Below are positions 1 through 9,305 of a stretch of 64,000 bases of DNA, piece after piece; position 1 is the stretch's first letter; each line of letters opens with the position of its first letter. This DNA comes from Haoranjiania flava (GTDB taxonomy: Bacteria; Bacteroidota; Bacteroidia; Chitinophagales; Chitinophagaceae). The position numbers and the translations under genes are program-made. Location: assembly GCF_025631005.1 (NCBI RefSeq), contig NZ_JAOTPL010000002.1, forward strand, positions 124,001 to 188,000. Direction: 5' to 3'. The notes under the pieces are model-generated. The model did not search any database. It was not told where the DNA came from and saw only the letters and a list, made by a program, of their open reading frames with translations.

Positions 1-2
1 CC

Positions 3-881
3 GGCTATACACATTTGCAAACTGCCATGCCGTCTTCATTCGGGTTATGGTTAGGCGCCTATGCCGAAAGCCTCGTAGATGATCTTACGGTTTTAAAAAG
101 CGCTTACGACGTGGTCAATAAAAACCCGCTGGGCTCGGCAGCCGGTTATGGATCTTCCTTTCCGATAAACAGGACCAGGACTACAGAACTGCTGGGCTTT
201 GCAAGCCTTAACTATAATGTAGTGTATGCGCAAATGGGGCGCGGTAAGGCAGAGCGCATCACAGCAATGGGGTTGGCCAACATTGCTGAAACTATCGGCA
301 AACTATCTATGGATGCTACCTTGTATCTGAGCCAGAACTTCGCATTCATCAGCTTTCCGCCGGAGCTTACTACCGGCAGCAGTATAATGCCGCACAAAAA
401 GAACCCTGATGTATTTGAGCTCATACGCAGCTATTCCAACCGGTTGAAGGCCTTGCCCAATGAGATCATGCTAATGACTGCCAACCTGCCTTCCGGCTAT
501 CACCGCGACCTGCAATTGCTGAAGGAAAACCTGTTTCCTGCCTTTAAGATTTTGCGCGATTGTATCCAAATGACTGAGCTGATGATCTCTCATATGGAAG
601 TGCGCAGAGATATTGTGGAAGAGGAAAAATACAGGTATATTTTCAGCGTGGAAGAGGTGAACAAGCTGGTTTTGCAGGGTGTGCCTTTCCGTGATGCATA
701 CAAAAAAACAGGGTTAGATATTGAAGCCGGCAAGTTTGAGTACTCAACTCAAATACATCATACTCACGAAGGCTCTATAGGAAATCTATGCAACGATAAA
801 ATAGAGGATAACATGCGCAAAGTACTGTCGTCATTTGATTTCGAAACATACCATACGGCCATTGGCAGGCTGCTGTGTTAG
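3..881 (+). CDS. argH: Argininosuccinate lyase, C-terminal part (5' end outside window)
   Basis: Splits argininosuccinate into arginine and fumarate, the last step of arginine synthesis, in the cytoplasm as a tetramer. The reading frame is open from the window edge and begins with GYTHLQTAMPSS, the conserved HLQ-A-P segment of the family, so the gene starts upstream. The fumarase/aspartase-superfamily signature GSSIMPHKKN (catalytic serine loop) is encoded at about 375-404, followed by a typical helical C-terminal domain (SGYHRDLQLLKE). About 292 residues are present, roughly the last two thirds of the usual 440-460. The stop overlaps the end of the convergent gene at 878 by four bases. Family assignment is secure. 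Confidence 0.95.
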   Translation, partial: GYTHLQTAMPSSFGLWLGAYAESLVDDLTVLKSAYDVVNKNPLGSAAGYGSSFPINRTRTTELLGFASLNYNVVYAQMGRGKAERITAMGLANIAETIGKLSMDATLYLSQNFAFISFPPELTTGSSIMPHKKNPDVFELIRSYSNRLKALPNEIMLMTANLPSGYHRDLQLLKENLFPAFKILRDCIQMTELMISHMEVRRDIVEEEKYRYIFSVEEVNKLVLQGVPFRDAYKKTGLDIEAGKFEYSTQIHHTHEGSIGNLCNDKIEDNMRKVLSSFDFETYHTAIGRLLC

Positions 882-1564
882 GCAAACCTTCTTTTTACCA
901 GTTGCAGGAACTGGTTTACAACCTTGTCGTTCTCATCCCAGAAATAGGTAATGCGCAGTTCTCTTTCTATCCAGTCTGTACTTTCTTTTAAAGAACTAAA
1001 ATTGTTGATGGTAAGAATGCTGCGCTCGTAGGCAGTGGCATCGCCGCGAAACAGCTCGTTGATGAAAAGGTACCTGTCATTGATGCCGATGCCTGATTTC
1101 AAGTCCCTGATGGGGTGGCTTTCGCCGATTTCGCGCTTGTTGCTTTTAAGTCTTTCGTTCAGGTCAACTGCCGGTGCCGGTGTTTCGCCAAATAGGGACT
1201 GCTGCACCGTTTTTGGTTTTTCATCTTCTTTGTAAATCTGGAAGAAAGACAGCTCTTTTTCAATAAGCCTGCTGTGGAGCGGTTTCTTTTTTTCAGGATT
1301 GGGCTTAGGAGATTCCGCAGGCGTTTTTTCAGCCTGTTGCGGCCTGGCAGTTTGCTCTTCAGCAACTATCTGTGTAGCCGCAGCGCTTGTATAGCCCGGC
1401 GACACAACTGTAATGCCTTTATGGCTTTTTTTTGAATCGCTCTGCAGCGTAGATACCAGCAACTGTGCGGTGATCAGTATTTTACTGTCATCAGCATTTT
1501 CCTGTAATTGTTGGTATAACTTCTCTATAAGGAGCTGTTTGTTATTGGCTTTGTTTGTATCCAT
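878..1564 (-). CDS. Conserved hypothetical protein, probable Bacteroidota-specific family
   Basis: About 228 residues. I do not recognise a named domain. The N-terminal 60 residues look helical (TNKANNKQLLIEKLYQQL). A middle stretch of about 60 residues is rich in Pro, Lys, Glu and Ala and is probably disordered. The C-terminal 90 residues are compact and look most conserved (DLKSGIGINDRYLFINELF, then TDWIERELRITYFWDEND). I recall this C-terminal block from unannotated Bacteroidota proteins, but no function is known to me. The ATG at 1564 is preferred over a TTG five codons earlier. No signal peptide, so probably cytoplasmic. It converges on argH with a four-base overlap and starts about 120 bp from the divergent tdk. 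Confidence 0.8.
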   Translation of the reverse strand: MDTNKANNKQLLIEKLYQQLQENADDSKILITAQLLVSTLQSDSKKSHKGITVVSPGYTSAAATQIVAEEQTARPQQAEKTPAESPKPNPEKKKPLHSRLIEKELSFFQIYKEDEKPKTVQQSLFGETPAPAVDLNERLKSNKREIGESHPIRDLKSGIGINDRYLFINELFRGDATAYERSILTINNFSSLKESTDWIERELRITYFWDENDKVVNQFLQLVKRRFA

Positions 1565-1685
1565 CTGCACAAAATTCAAATAAGAATAAAGTTACAAAAG
1601 TATTTTCTTAAAATCTTAATTTTACACGCTACTAATAGAATTTTAAAGTAAATTTAGAAGTGTTCAACAGAAAAAAAATTGGCAG

Positions 1686-2276
1686 ATGTTTATAGAGCCT
1701 ACTTTGTTCAGGGAAGAAAAAAGAGGATGGATTGAAGTGATCTGTGGCTCTATGTTTAGCGGCAAAACCGAAGAGCTGATCCGCAGGATGAAGCGTGCAC
1801 AATTCGCAAACCTGAGGGTAGAAATATTCAAGCCCGCCGTTGATACGCGTTACGATGAAGTAAATGTGGTAAGCCACGATGCAAATATGATTCACAGCAC
1901 ACCGGTAGAAAAGTCGCAAAATATTTTATTGCTTTGCGGAGATGTAGATGTGGTAGGCATTGATGAAGCACAGTTTTTTGATGCGGATATAGTGCATGTG
2001 TGCCAGATGCTTGCCAACAAAGGTATTCGTGTAATCGTTGCCGGCCTGGATACAGACTTTCTCGCCAACCCTTTCGGCCCCATGCCTCAGCTGCTGGCTG
2101 TAGCAGAATACATCACCAAGCTGCACGCAATCTGTATGAAGTGCGGCGGCCTTGCCAATCATTCTTTTCGCAAAGTAAACAAAGGCCCGCAGTTAGTGCT
2201 GGGTGAAAAAGATTTGTATGAACCGCGCTGCAGAAATTGCTACAATGAGGGCTTAAGAGAAAACGAAACAGAATGA
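1686..2276 (+). CDS. tdk: Thymidine kinase (type II)
   Basis: Phosphorylates thymidine to dTMP with ATP in the pyrimidine salvage pathway. Of 196 residues, the P-loop GSMFSGKTEEL sits at residues 21-31, the Walker B-like/catalytic segment is VGIDEAQFF, and the lasso-type zinc site is formed by two cysteine pairs (CMKCGG and CRNC) near the C terminus. Length and order fit the type II (TK1-like) family. Its stop overlaps the start of folC in an ATGA arrangement, so the two genes are very likely translationally coupled and co-transcribed. The start chosen is the first ATG, just upstream of the conserved core. Confidence 0.95.
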   Translation: MFIEPTLFREEKRGWIEVICGSMFSGKTEELIRRMKRAQFANLRVEIFKPAVDTRYDEVNVVSHDANMIHSTPVEKSQNILLLCGDVDVVGIDEAQFFDADIVHVCQMLANKGIRVIVAGLDTDFLANPFGPMPQLLAVAEYITKLHAICMKCGGLANHSFRKVNKGPQLVLGEKDLYEPRCRNCYNEGLRENETE

Positions 2277-3589
2277 ATTACGCTGAAACCATTGATTATT
2301 TGTACGCACAGCTTCCCATGTTCAGCAAAGTGGGTAAGTCTGCCCTGAAAAATAACCTTTCCAATACACTGGAACTTTGCGCGCTGCTCGGTGATCCGCA
2401 AAGGAACTTCAAAACCATTCATATTGCAGGCACCAACGGCAAAGGGTCGGTAAGCCATATGCTCGCCGCAATTTTGCAGGAAGCAGGCTATACGGTTGGA
2501 TTGTATACATCACCGCACCTCAAAGACTTCCGTGAAAGGATCCGTGTGAACGGCGCCATCTGTGAAGAACAGTTCGTGATAGACTTTACCCGAAAGATGC
2601 AGCAGCATATCCCGCAGGTTGAGCCTTCCTTTTTCGAGATCACCGTGGCTATGGCTTTTGATTATTTTGCACAAAAAAAAGTGGATATAGCTGTGATTGA
2701 AACCGGCCTGGGCGGCAGGTTTGACAGTACCAATATTATTTCACCCGAACTGTCAGTGATCACCAATATAGCACTGGATCATGTAAATATATTAGGTAAT
2801 ACACTTGAGAAGATAGCTACATCTAAAGCCGGGATCATTAAGCCTTATACGCCTGTGGTGATAGGCGCTGTGCTGCCTGAAACGCGGGCTGTATTTGAGT
2901 TTGAGGCCAAAGAAAAAAACGCGCCCGTTATTTATGCACAGCAAAAATATACCATCGCCGGCCGCAGGCAATACCTGCATTTCCTGGAAGTTGACGTGGA
3001 AGATCAGCAACAGGCGAAACAAACATACCGGCTTGACCTTACCGGCTTGTACCAGTCAAAAAATTTACTGACCGTGCTTGCTGCGGCAGATGAATTGAAG
3101 AAGAAAGGATTTGTTGTTGAAGAAGCAGCATTGCATAGAGGCCTGGCCAATACAAAAAAACTTACCGGCCTTTTCGGGCGATGGGAACTCATACAGGAAA
3201 AGCCGCTTATCATAGCAGACGTTGGCCACAATGAAGACGGTATAAGGCAAATAACAGAAAACCTGCAGAATGTAAACTATAAGCAATTGCACATTGTGGT
3301 TGGTTTTGTAAAAGACAAGGATGTGAATGCTGCGCTGTCGCTGCTGCCTAAAGAAGCTGTTTATTATTTCACCAAAGCCAATCTGCCGCGCGCTATGCAG
3401 GAAGATGACTTGCGCCAACTGGCGCAAACGCACGGCTTGCAAGGCAGTGCATATGCCTCTGTAAGCAATGCCCTGAATGCCGCTAAGCATCATGCCACTC
3501 CGGATGATATGATATTGATCTGCGGCAGTGTGTTTGTTGTTGCGGAAGTGAGCGGTGTGCACAGCGTTACATCTGTAACAGATCACTGA
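2273..3589 (+). CDS. folC: Bifunctional folylpolyglutamate synthase / dihydrofolate synthase
   Basis: Adds glutamate to dihydropteroate and then polyglutamylates folates, an ATP-dependent Mur-ligase-type reaction. 438 residues. The nucleotide-binding loop IAGTNGKGSVSHML lies near residue 52, followed by the family markers TSPHLKDFRERI, ETGLGGRFDSTN and ITNIALDHVNILG. The C-terminal Mur-ligase domain contains IADVGHNEDGI. It overlaps tdk by four bases and is the second gene of that unit. A folate gene (folD) also occurs later in the window but is unlinked. Confidence 0.95.
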   Translation: MNYAETIDYLYAQLPMFSKVGKSALKNNLSNTLELCALLGDPQRNFKTIHIAGTNGKGSVSHMLAAILQEAGYTVGLYTSPHLKDFRERIRVNGAICEEQFVIDFTRKMQQHIPQVEPSFFEITVAMAFDYFAQKKVDIAVIETGLGGRFDSTNIISPELSVITNIALDHVNILGNTLEKIATSKAGIIKPYTPVVIGAVLPETRAVFEFEAKEKNAPVIYAQQKYTIAGRRQYLHFLEVDVEDQQQAKQTYRLDLTGLYQSKNLLTVLAAADELKKKGFVVEEAALHRGLANTKKLTGLFGRWELIQEKPLIIADVGHNEDGIRQITENLQNVNYKQLHIVVGFVKDKDVNAALSLLPKEAVYYFTKANLPRAMQEDDLRQLAQTHGLQGSAYASVSNALNAAKHHATPDDMILICGSVFVVAEVSGVHSVTSVTDH

Positions 3590-3927
3590 TTTCTATTAAA
3601 CAAAAAACCCTGAAAAAGCGGGATTGTATTGCTGTTGTAAGCACGCTAATCTTGCAGTGAATTTATTCTTTACTAAAGCTCGCGGCAGCAATCAAATTAA
3701 ACATATGCGCAGCAAATACTCTTGGATTTTGTGTGCGGCTATGATCACTATGATCACTGTACCGTATACTAAGACATAAAAATTTTACCGTCTACGGATA
3801 ACAACTCATTGCCCTCTGCTGCGGTATCTGCCTTTGCCCGTCTGTTACCGGCGGCGATCTTATTTTAATAGAATACTAATTTTTCAATCTATCCACTCTT
3901 ATTATCTTGCAGGCAAATTTTTACCAG
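3590..3927. other. Intergenic stretch with no clear gene
   Basis: The 338 bases between folC and the lipase-like gene hold no convincing gene or strong terminator. One tiny frame at 3704-3778 (+) would encode 24 residues with a hydrophobic middle (WILCAAMITMITV), but it has no clear ribosome site or homologue known to me. AT-rich sequence just before 3907 may carry the promoter of the next gene. Confidence 0.4.
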
Positions 3928-5031
3928 ATGCGTATAAGACTGATCTTTTTATTTCTTTTCATTGCCAACATGGCAATAGCTCAACAAAAATTACGGCCCG
4001 GTTTTGATGCTGTGGAGTATGCTCAATTGTTAGCTGTTACAGGTTACAGAGATAAAACCGCTGATTCAGCGAAGCTGAATACTTTAAAGAAAGATTTCCG
4101 GCTGGCTTACCGCTCTCCGGAAGTGGGTATGAAAAACCGCTGGACATTGTATGTAAACGGGCAGGAAAAAACTGCTGTAATTTTTATCCGCGGCACAGTG
4201 GAGAATGACACCAGCTGGCTGGCAAATTATTACTTCGCCATGATTCCTGCGCAAGGGACCCTGCAAATAGCTCGCGGTAAAACATTTCATTACAAGCTTG
4301 CGGCGAACAAGCATGCAGCCGTGCATGCGGGCTGGACAGTTTCTTTGGGTTTTATGGCTGAAGATATTGAGCAAAAAATTATAGCACAGCATGCCGGCGG
4401 CATCAGCGACTTTTATATTTTCGGGCATAGCCAGGGTGGCGCCATTGCCTATTTACTAAGATCTTACCTGCATTACCGCCAGCAGGACGGTACTTTGCCG
4501 AAAGATATTTTTTTTAAAACCTATTGCAGCGCGGCGCCCAAGCCGGGCAATATCAACTACGCTTATGATTATGATTTTATCAATCGCGGCCCATGGGCTT
4601 TTAATGTAGTAAACGCGGTTGACTGGGTGCCTGAAACTCCCTACACCGTACAGGCTATGCGGGACATGTACCCTCTTAACCCGCTGGTGCAAATGCGCCG
4701 GGATCTTAAAGACGAGAAATTATTTAAGCGTATTGTAGGCCGCTACCTGATCGGCAAGGTGGAGAAAAGACCGCGCAAAGCACAGCAAATGTTTACTGAT
4801 TATTTCGGGCATAAGATCTATAAGTATGCTGTAAGCAAGGCGCTGCCTGGTTTTAAGGAGCCTCAATATGCGCCTACTGTGAATTATATGCGCGCAGGTA
4901 CACCCGTGATACTGATGCCGGACGAAGCTTACTTTCAACTATTCGACGAGGCAAAGCATCCTAAAGATAAATTCCTGCACCACAGCTATGAGGCATATTA
5001 TTATTTGTTGAAGAAGGATTATTTGAAATGA
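3928..5031 (+). CDS. Exported lipase (class 3-like alpha/beta hydrolase)
   Basis: 367 residues starting with a signal peptide (MRIRLIFLFLFIANMAIA, then QQK), so probably periplasmic or outer-surface. The nucleophile elbow FGHSQGGAIAYLL near 4420 matches the G-H-S-x-G pattern of class 3 lipases, and it is followed by the family-like CSAAPKPGNINYAYDYDF segment (compare the APRVGN motif of fungal lipases). A candidate catalytic Asp lies in VNAVDWVPETP and a candidate His in FLHHSYEAYYY at the C terminus. The ATG at 3928 is preferred to a TTG seven codons upstream because it begins a clean signal peptide. Substrate unknown; it stands alone between convergent and same-strand neighbours. Confidence 0.8.
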   Translation: MRIRLIFLFLFIANMAIAQQKLRPGFDAVEYAQLLAVTGYRDKTADSAKLNTLKKDFRLAYRSPEVGMKNRWTLYVNGQEKTAVIFIRGTVENDTSWLANYYFAMIPAQGTLQIARGKTFHYKLAANKHAAVHAGWTVSLGFMAEDIEQKIIAQHAGGISDFYIFGHSQGGAIAYLLRSYLHYRQQDGTLPKDIFFKTYCSAAPKPGNINYAYDYDFINRGPWAFNVVNAVDWVPETPYTVQAMRDMYPLNPLVQMRRDLKDEKLFKRIVGRYLIGKVEKRPRKAQQMFTDYFGHKIYKYAVSKALPGFKEPQYAPTVNYMRAGTPVILMPDEAYFQLFDEAKHPKDKFLHHSYEAYYYLLKKDYLK

Positions 5032-5091
5032 TGAGATTCTTGGTCAAATTGTTGGAATTTGTAAAATGATTGATTACAATCCCAACTTTAT

Positions 5092-5237
5092 TTATCTCCC
5101 GCCGATGTATACCTGGCTGTTGCCCAAAGCTATTTCACTTGCCCCGATAAGCCTTTTAAATGTCTGGCAACCTGCTGTCATTCATCAGTGCTACTGATGA
5201 GTAACAGCAGCAATAGAAGCGGAACTATTTTCCTCAT
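5092..5237 (-). pseudogene. Possible broken small lipoprotein gene
   Basis: On the minus strand an ATG at 5237 opens a signal-peptide-like sequence (MRKIVPLLLLLLLISSTDE) that stops after 19 residues at 5178. In another frame, overlapping that stop, a second ATG opens MTAGCQTFKRLIGASEIA, which continues for 27 residues and contains a lipobox-like TAGC. A single indel would join them into a lipoprotein of about 45 residues. This is weak evidence: the pieces are short and may be coincidence. Confidence 0.2.
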
Positions 5238-5251
5238 GATATGTTTAGTTC

Positions 5252-6463
5252 CTATTTATATAGCAAGTACTGCTGCCGCGTCTTTTTGTATTCAGACAGT
5301 TTTGGCTCCCATGATTGCTGTATTTCTTTTACAGATAAGCCTGCAGCAATTTGATTTTTAAAGTTGGCATCTCCTGATAAGCCATCAATACTGCCCATCT
5401 GATTACTTTGCGTCCTGTCAAAAAATTTTGCTTTATCCGGATAGGCGTTGTAGAGGTCTATTATCCACTGAATGTTAATGCGCTTGCTTTGCCTGAGTTT
5501 AGACACATCATAATTGCGCAGATCCAGGCCGTAACATACCTGGTTCATATAAATGGGCGTTTCACTCATGCCCTTAATACTTTTAGGGATAAAGGAGAAT
5601 GCGTACTTTCCTTTGAATAACGGGCTGCCTAAGATAGTAAATGGGTAATAGGTTCCTCTGCCGTGGTTTACGGCTACACCTTCAAACAGGCAGGTGGAAG
5701 GATACAGCATTATGCTCTGTTGTGTATTCAGGTTTGGAGAAGGCGGTACGGGTAAAACATAATCCATATCATGAGCATAATTTTTAACCGGTATGATTTT
5801 TAGTTTACATTTTGTGTTGCCTGGCAACCATCCTTCTCCATTGATCATTTGCGCAAATTCAGCAATAGTCATTCCGTGCGATATGGGTATGGGAAATTGG
5901 CCGATGCCTGATTTTAATGACATGTCCAGAACAGGGCCATCAATTAAATAGCCATTTGGATTGGGCCTGTCAAGGATTAATAATTCCTTGTTGTTTTCGG
6001 CGCAGGATTCCATAACATCTCTCAGTACATTAATGTAGGTATAAAACCTGCATCCCACATCCTGTACATCAAATACCATAATGTCTACATCACTTAAATC
6101 AGTTTTCGATGGCTTTCTTTTATTGCCGTAAAGAGACACAATTTTTATTCCGGTAGCAGCATCCTTTTCATCGCCCACACTAACGCCGGCGCTTGCATTT
6201 CCCCGGAAACCATGTTCAGGGCCAAAAACTTTCACAATACGAATGCCTCGTTTCAGGAGACTGTCTACCAAGTGGGTTTTACCGATGATTGTTGTCGGGT
6301 TGGCAAGTATGCCTACCCGTTTTCCTTTTAGGAGATCTATATATTTTTCAGTTTGGTCTGCGCCGGTTAGAATTTTTGCAGGAATGTCATTAGCTGCCGA
6401 TCCATTTTTTGGGTTTAAAAAAATGAAGAAGCACAGTAAGGCAAAAAATAAATATTTATACAT
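5252..6463 (-). CDS. namZ: DUF1343 protein, NamZ-type exo-beta-N-acetylmuramidase
   Basis: 403 residues with an N-terminal signal peptide (MYKYLFFALLCFFIFL...GSAA), so exported. The remainder matches the DUF1343 family from end to end: GKRVGILANPTT, VKVFGPEHGFRG, VDIMVFDVQDVGCRFYTYI, LDRPNPNG and NHGRGTYYPF. The family is known from Bacillus NamZ to release N-acetylmuramic acid from the non-reducing end of peptidoglycan fragments, so this protein probably works in cell-wall recycling in the periplasm. Family membership is secure; the activity is inferred. No other muramic-acid recycling gene lies beside it. Confidence 0.88.
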   Translation of the reverse strand: MYKYLFFALLCFFIFLNPKNGSAANDIPAKILTGADQTEKYIDLLKGKRVGILANPTTIIGKTHLVDSLLKRGIRIVKVFGPEHGFRGNASAGVSVGDEKDAATGIKIVSLYGNKRKPSKTDLSDVDIMVFDVQDVGCRFYTYINVLRDVMESCAENNKELLILDRPNPNGYLIDGPVLDMSLKSGIGQFPIPISHGMTIAEFAQMINGEGWLPGNTKCKLKIIPVKNYAHDMDYVLPVPPSPNLNTQQSIMLYPSTCLFEGVAVNHGRGTYYPFTILGSPLFKGKYAFSFIPKSIKGMSETPIYMNQVCYGLDLRNYDVSKLRQSKRINIQWIIDLYNAYPDKAKFFDRTQSNQMGSIDGLSGDANFKNQIAAGLSVKEIQQSWEPKLSEYKKTRQQYLLYK

Positions 6464-6536
6464 GGGCTGGAAAATTTAGGAATTAAAGTATAAAGTAAAT
6501 GTAGGAAATTAACTTAGATTATATTCATGCCAGAGA

Positions 6537-6740
6537 TTATAATTTATACTTATTTGTTGCTTGCGAATTAGAGGAGCTGCCTGTCTCTTCTTTTGACAGA
6601 TCCTGGATATTGACGTGTACCTTTTGTATAAAGGTTAATACGGGAATGCTTCGGGCATAAAACCACTCCTGCCCCTTCCAGCGCGAGCTTAGATGTTTAT
6701 TCAGGATAATAGTGTCATAGAATGCGAATTGAGTATCCAC
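6537..6740 (-). pseudogene. Unrecognised short frame, possible gene remnant
   Basis: A 67-residue frame with a plausible protein-like composition (WKGQEWFYARSIPVLTFIQ), but its GTG start is arbitrary: the frame stays open a further 16 codons upstream to a stop, and no proper start is visible. I do not recognise it. It sits in a 475-base gap between two minus-strand genes, beside low-complexity AT-rich DNA, which suggests decay. It may also be chance. Confidence 0.2.
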
Positions 6741-6827
6741 TCTGCCCCCTTCGAATTTCTTCGCAAAGGGCAGCGTGTTACAGGTTTAGCATCAGCTTCT
6801 TCGGAAGGATGATAGGGCAGCAGCTCT

Positions 6828-6935
6828 AAATCACAATTCACAAATCAAAAGATTCCAGATGAAAACAAGGCTGCACCAGGCTTTTCAAATCACAAATAGC
6901 AAATCACAATTCAAAATCGCAACTTACAACTTCAA
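6828..6935. repeat. Low-complexity repeats of the aaatcacaa type
   Basis: Short imperfect reiterations of aaatcacaattc / caaatcacaaatagc / aatcgcaac occur between 6828 and 6935. They do not encode a protein, and no tight unit length is seen. Confidence 0.45.
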
Positions 6936-6938
6936 ACA

Positions 6939-9080
6939 TCAGATTCCTTCCAGCTTCAATAGAAATGCGTAAACCAAAGCTACATCTTTCAGGTAATCAA
7001 AGCGCCCGCTGGCGCCGCCGTGGCCGTATTCCATATCGGTTTTCAGCAATATCACATTGTTACCGGTTTTATAATCGCGGAGTTTGGCTACCCATTTAGC
7101 AGGCTCAAAATATTGCACCTGGCTGTCGTGCAGCCCGGTGGTAACAAGCAGGTTGGGATAGTTTTTTCTTTCAATATTTTCATAGGGCGAATAGCTTTTC
7201 ATATACATGTATGCCTCCTTGTTTTTGGGATTGCCCCATTCGTCGTATTCGTTGGTGGTCAGCGGTATGCTTTCATCAAGCATGGTATTGATCACGTCTA
7301 CAAAAGGCACCTGCGCAATCATGCCATTGTACAACTGCGGGGCCATATTTGCCACCGCGCCCATCAGCAGGCCGCCTGCGCTGCCGCCCTGTGCGTACAG
7401 ATGCTGCGGAGAAGTGAATTTTTCTTTGATCAGGTACTCAGAAACATCTATAAAATCTGTGAAGGTGTTTTTCTTCTTCATCATTTTGCCATCTTCGTAC
7501 CATTGCCGCCCCATCTCTTCACCGCCGCGGATATGTGCAATCGCGTAGGCAAACCCTCTGTCGAGCAGGCTGAGCCTTGAGGTGCTGAAACTGGCATTCA
7601 TGCTATTGCCGTAGCTGCCGTAAGCATATTGCAGCAACGGGGCATTGCCGTCTTTTTGAAATCCTTTTTTATAAACAATGGAAACAGGGATCTTTGTGCC
7701 GTCTTTAGCAGTAGCAAATAAGCGCTCGGTAACATATTGTGATTTATCGTAACCGCCAACAACTTCCTGCTGCTTTAGCAAGGTGCGTTTGCCTGTTGCC
7801 AGGTTTTGTTCGTATTGTGAAGCCGGCGTTATCAGTGATGTATAGCCAAAACGGAAATTGTCTGTATTATATTCCGCATTGCCCGAAGGAGAAAGGGTAT
7901 AGGCAGGTTCATCGAATTTCAGGAATTCTTTTTTGCCGGTTTTCCTGTTTAAAATCACAATCTGGTTAAGGCCGTTTTGCCTTTCAGTAAAAACCAGGAA
8001 GTTTTTAAATGCATCTATACCTTCAATCAGTACATCTTTTCTGTGTGGTAAAAAATCTTTCCAGGCAGCAACATCCGTTTTATGCAGCGGTGTTTCCATC
8101 ACTTTAAAATTCAGCGCATCTTTATTGGTAAGGATCAGGAATTTATTTTCAAGCGGAACCACGCTGTAAAGCACATTCTTCATCCTTGGCTGGAATACTT
8201 TAAAAGCCTCCATCGGCTTATCCGCAGGAATATAGCGGATTTCAGAAGAGGTGGTAGAAGAAGAATTGATGAAAATATATTTTTTGTTTTTAGACTTGCC
8301 CTGGCCAATGTAGTTCGTATTGTCTTTCTCTTCGTACACCACCACATCTTTATCAGCGCCGGCGCCCAGCGTGTGCCGCATGATCTTTTCCGTAAGTAAT
8401 GTTTCGGGATTTTTTGAAGTGTAGAAGAATGTTTTATTATCGTTGGCCCAGGTAGCGCTGCCTGTTGTATTGCTGATCTTTAAGTCTGTGATCTTGCCGG
8501 TTTTCAGGTCTTTTAAAAATAGTTTGTATTGCCTCCTGGAAACCTGGTCTACGCCGAATATCATTTTGTTGTTGTCTGGGCTAATGGAAAAGCCGGTAGC
8601 TGAGTAGTAAGGATAGCCTTCTGCCATTTTATCTACGTCTAACAATATTTCTTCCGGCGCTTTCAGGCTGCCTTTTTTCCTGCAATACTTAAAATATTGT
8701 TTGCCGTCTTCGGTGCGTGTGTAATAGTAATAGCCGTTGAGCAGGTAAGGCACAGATTCATCCTTCTCCTTTATCCTGCCGCGCATTTCTTTGAACAGTT
8801 CCTGCTGTAGGGGTTCTGTATCCTTCATCATGGCATCCAGGTAGGCGTTTTCCGCAGCCAGGTAGTCAATCACCCTGGCGCTGTCGGGCCCTTTGCCGAA
8901 AAAATCGTACATCCAGTAGTAGTTATCGTTTACGGGGTCGTTGTGCACATTCCTGATGCGTTCTTTTTTCAGTGCTATGGGAGGTTTGGCGTCCGGCCAT
9001 GTATATTTTTGCTGGCTCATTGTGGTTAGTGAAAATAAAAACAGGGAAATAATGAATAATGAAAAGGGTTTATATTGCAT
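6939..9080 (-). CDS. ptrB: S9 family peptidase, oligopeptidase B-like, exported
   Basis: 713 residues from the ATG at 9080, which begins a signal peptide (MQYKPFSLFIISLFLFSLTT); a longer frame upstream is not credible. The N-terminal half is the seven-bladed propeller of prolyl oligopeptidases (NVHNDPVNDNYYWMYDFF opens it). The C-terminal hydrolase domain carries the nucleophile in AQGGSAGGLLMG, the Asp in TGLHDSQVQYFEP and the His in EYGHGGASGRFDY. PFVDVINTMLDESIPLT is typical of oligopeptidase B rather than prolyl oligopeptidase. It should cut short peptides after basic residues, here in the periplasm because of the signal peptide. Monocistronic as far as can be seen. Confidence 0.92.
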   Translation of the reverse strand: MQYKPFSLFIISLFLFSLTTMSQQKYTWPDAKPPIALKKERIRNVHNDPVNDNYYWMYDFFGKGPDSARVIDYLAAENAYLDAMMKDTEPLQQELFKEMRGRIKEKDESVPYLLNGYYYYTRTEDGKQYFKYCRKKGSLKAPEEILLDVDKMAEGYPYYSATGFSISPDNNKMIFGVDQVSRRQYKLFLKDLKTGKITDLKISNTTGSATWANDNKTFFYTSKNPETLLTEKIMRHTLGAGADKDVVVYEEKDNTNYIGQGKSKNKKYIFINSSSTTSSEIRYIPADKPMEAFKVFQPRMKNVLYSVVPLENKFLILTNKDALNFKVMETPLHKTDVAAWKDFLPHRKDVLIEGIDAFKNFLVFTERQNGLNQIVILNRKTGKKEFLKFDEPAYTLSPSGNAEYNTDNFRFGYTSLITPASQYEQNLATGKRTLLKQQEVVGGYDKSQYVTERLFATAKDGTKIPVSIVYKKGFQKDGNAPLLQYAYGSYGNSMNASFSTSRLSLLDRGFAYAIAHIRGGEEMGRQWYEDGKMMKKKNTFTDFIDVSEYLIKEKFTSPQHLYAQGGSAGGLLMGAVANMAPQLYNGMIAQVPFVDVINTMLDESIPLTTNEYDEWGNPKNKEAYMYMKSYSPYENIERKNYPNLLVTTGLHDSQVQYFEPAKWVAKLRDYKTGNNVILLKTDMEYGHGGASGRFDYLKDVALVYAFLLKLEGI

Positions 9081-9279
9081 ATAAAATTTTTTAAGGCGAA
9101 AATTACAGAATTGTATTGAACCTGCAAAGCAGTGGCAATAATTGTTGCTGCAGATCCTTTGCCTCGCAAGGGATGATTGAATTCTTGCCGGCAAATATTC
9201 CGGTCTTCAAAAGGGGAACCGGATTTGTGCAAAGGCTAATTTTTTAGCTTTAAATTTCTTTATTTTACACAATCAACCT

Positions 9280-9287
9280 TATATTTG
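9280..9287 (+). promoter_or_regulatory. Candidate -7 box of the atp operon
   Basis: TATATTTG fits the Bacteroidota -7 consensus TAnnTTTG and lies 18 bases before the atpB ATG, which would give a very short leader. The -33 element is only weakly recognisable around 9257. Confidence 0.5.
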
Positions 9288-9305
9288 CCCAAATTTCTAT
9301 AAAAC

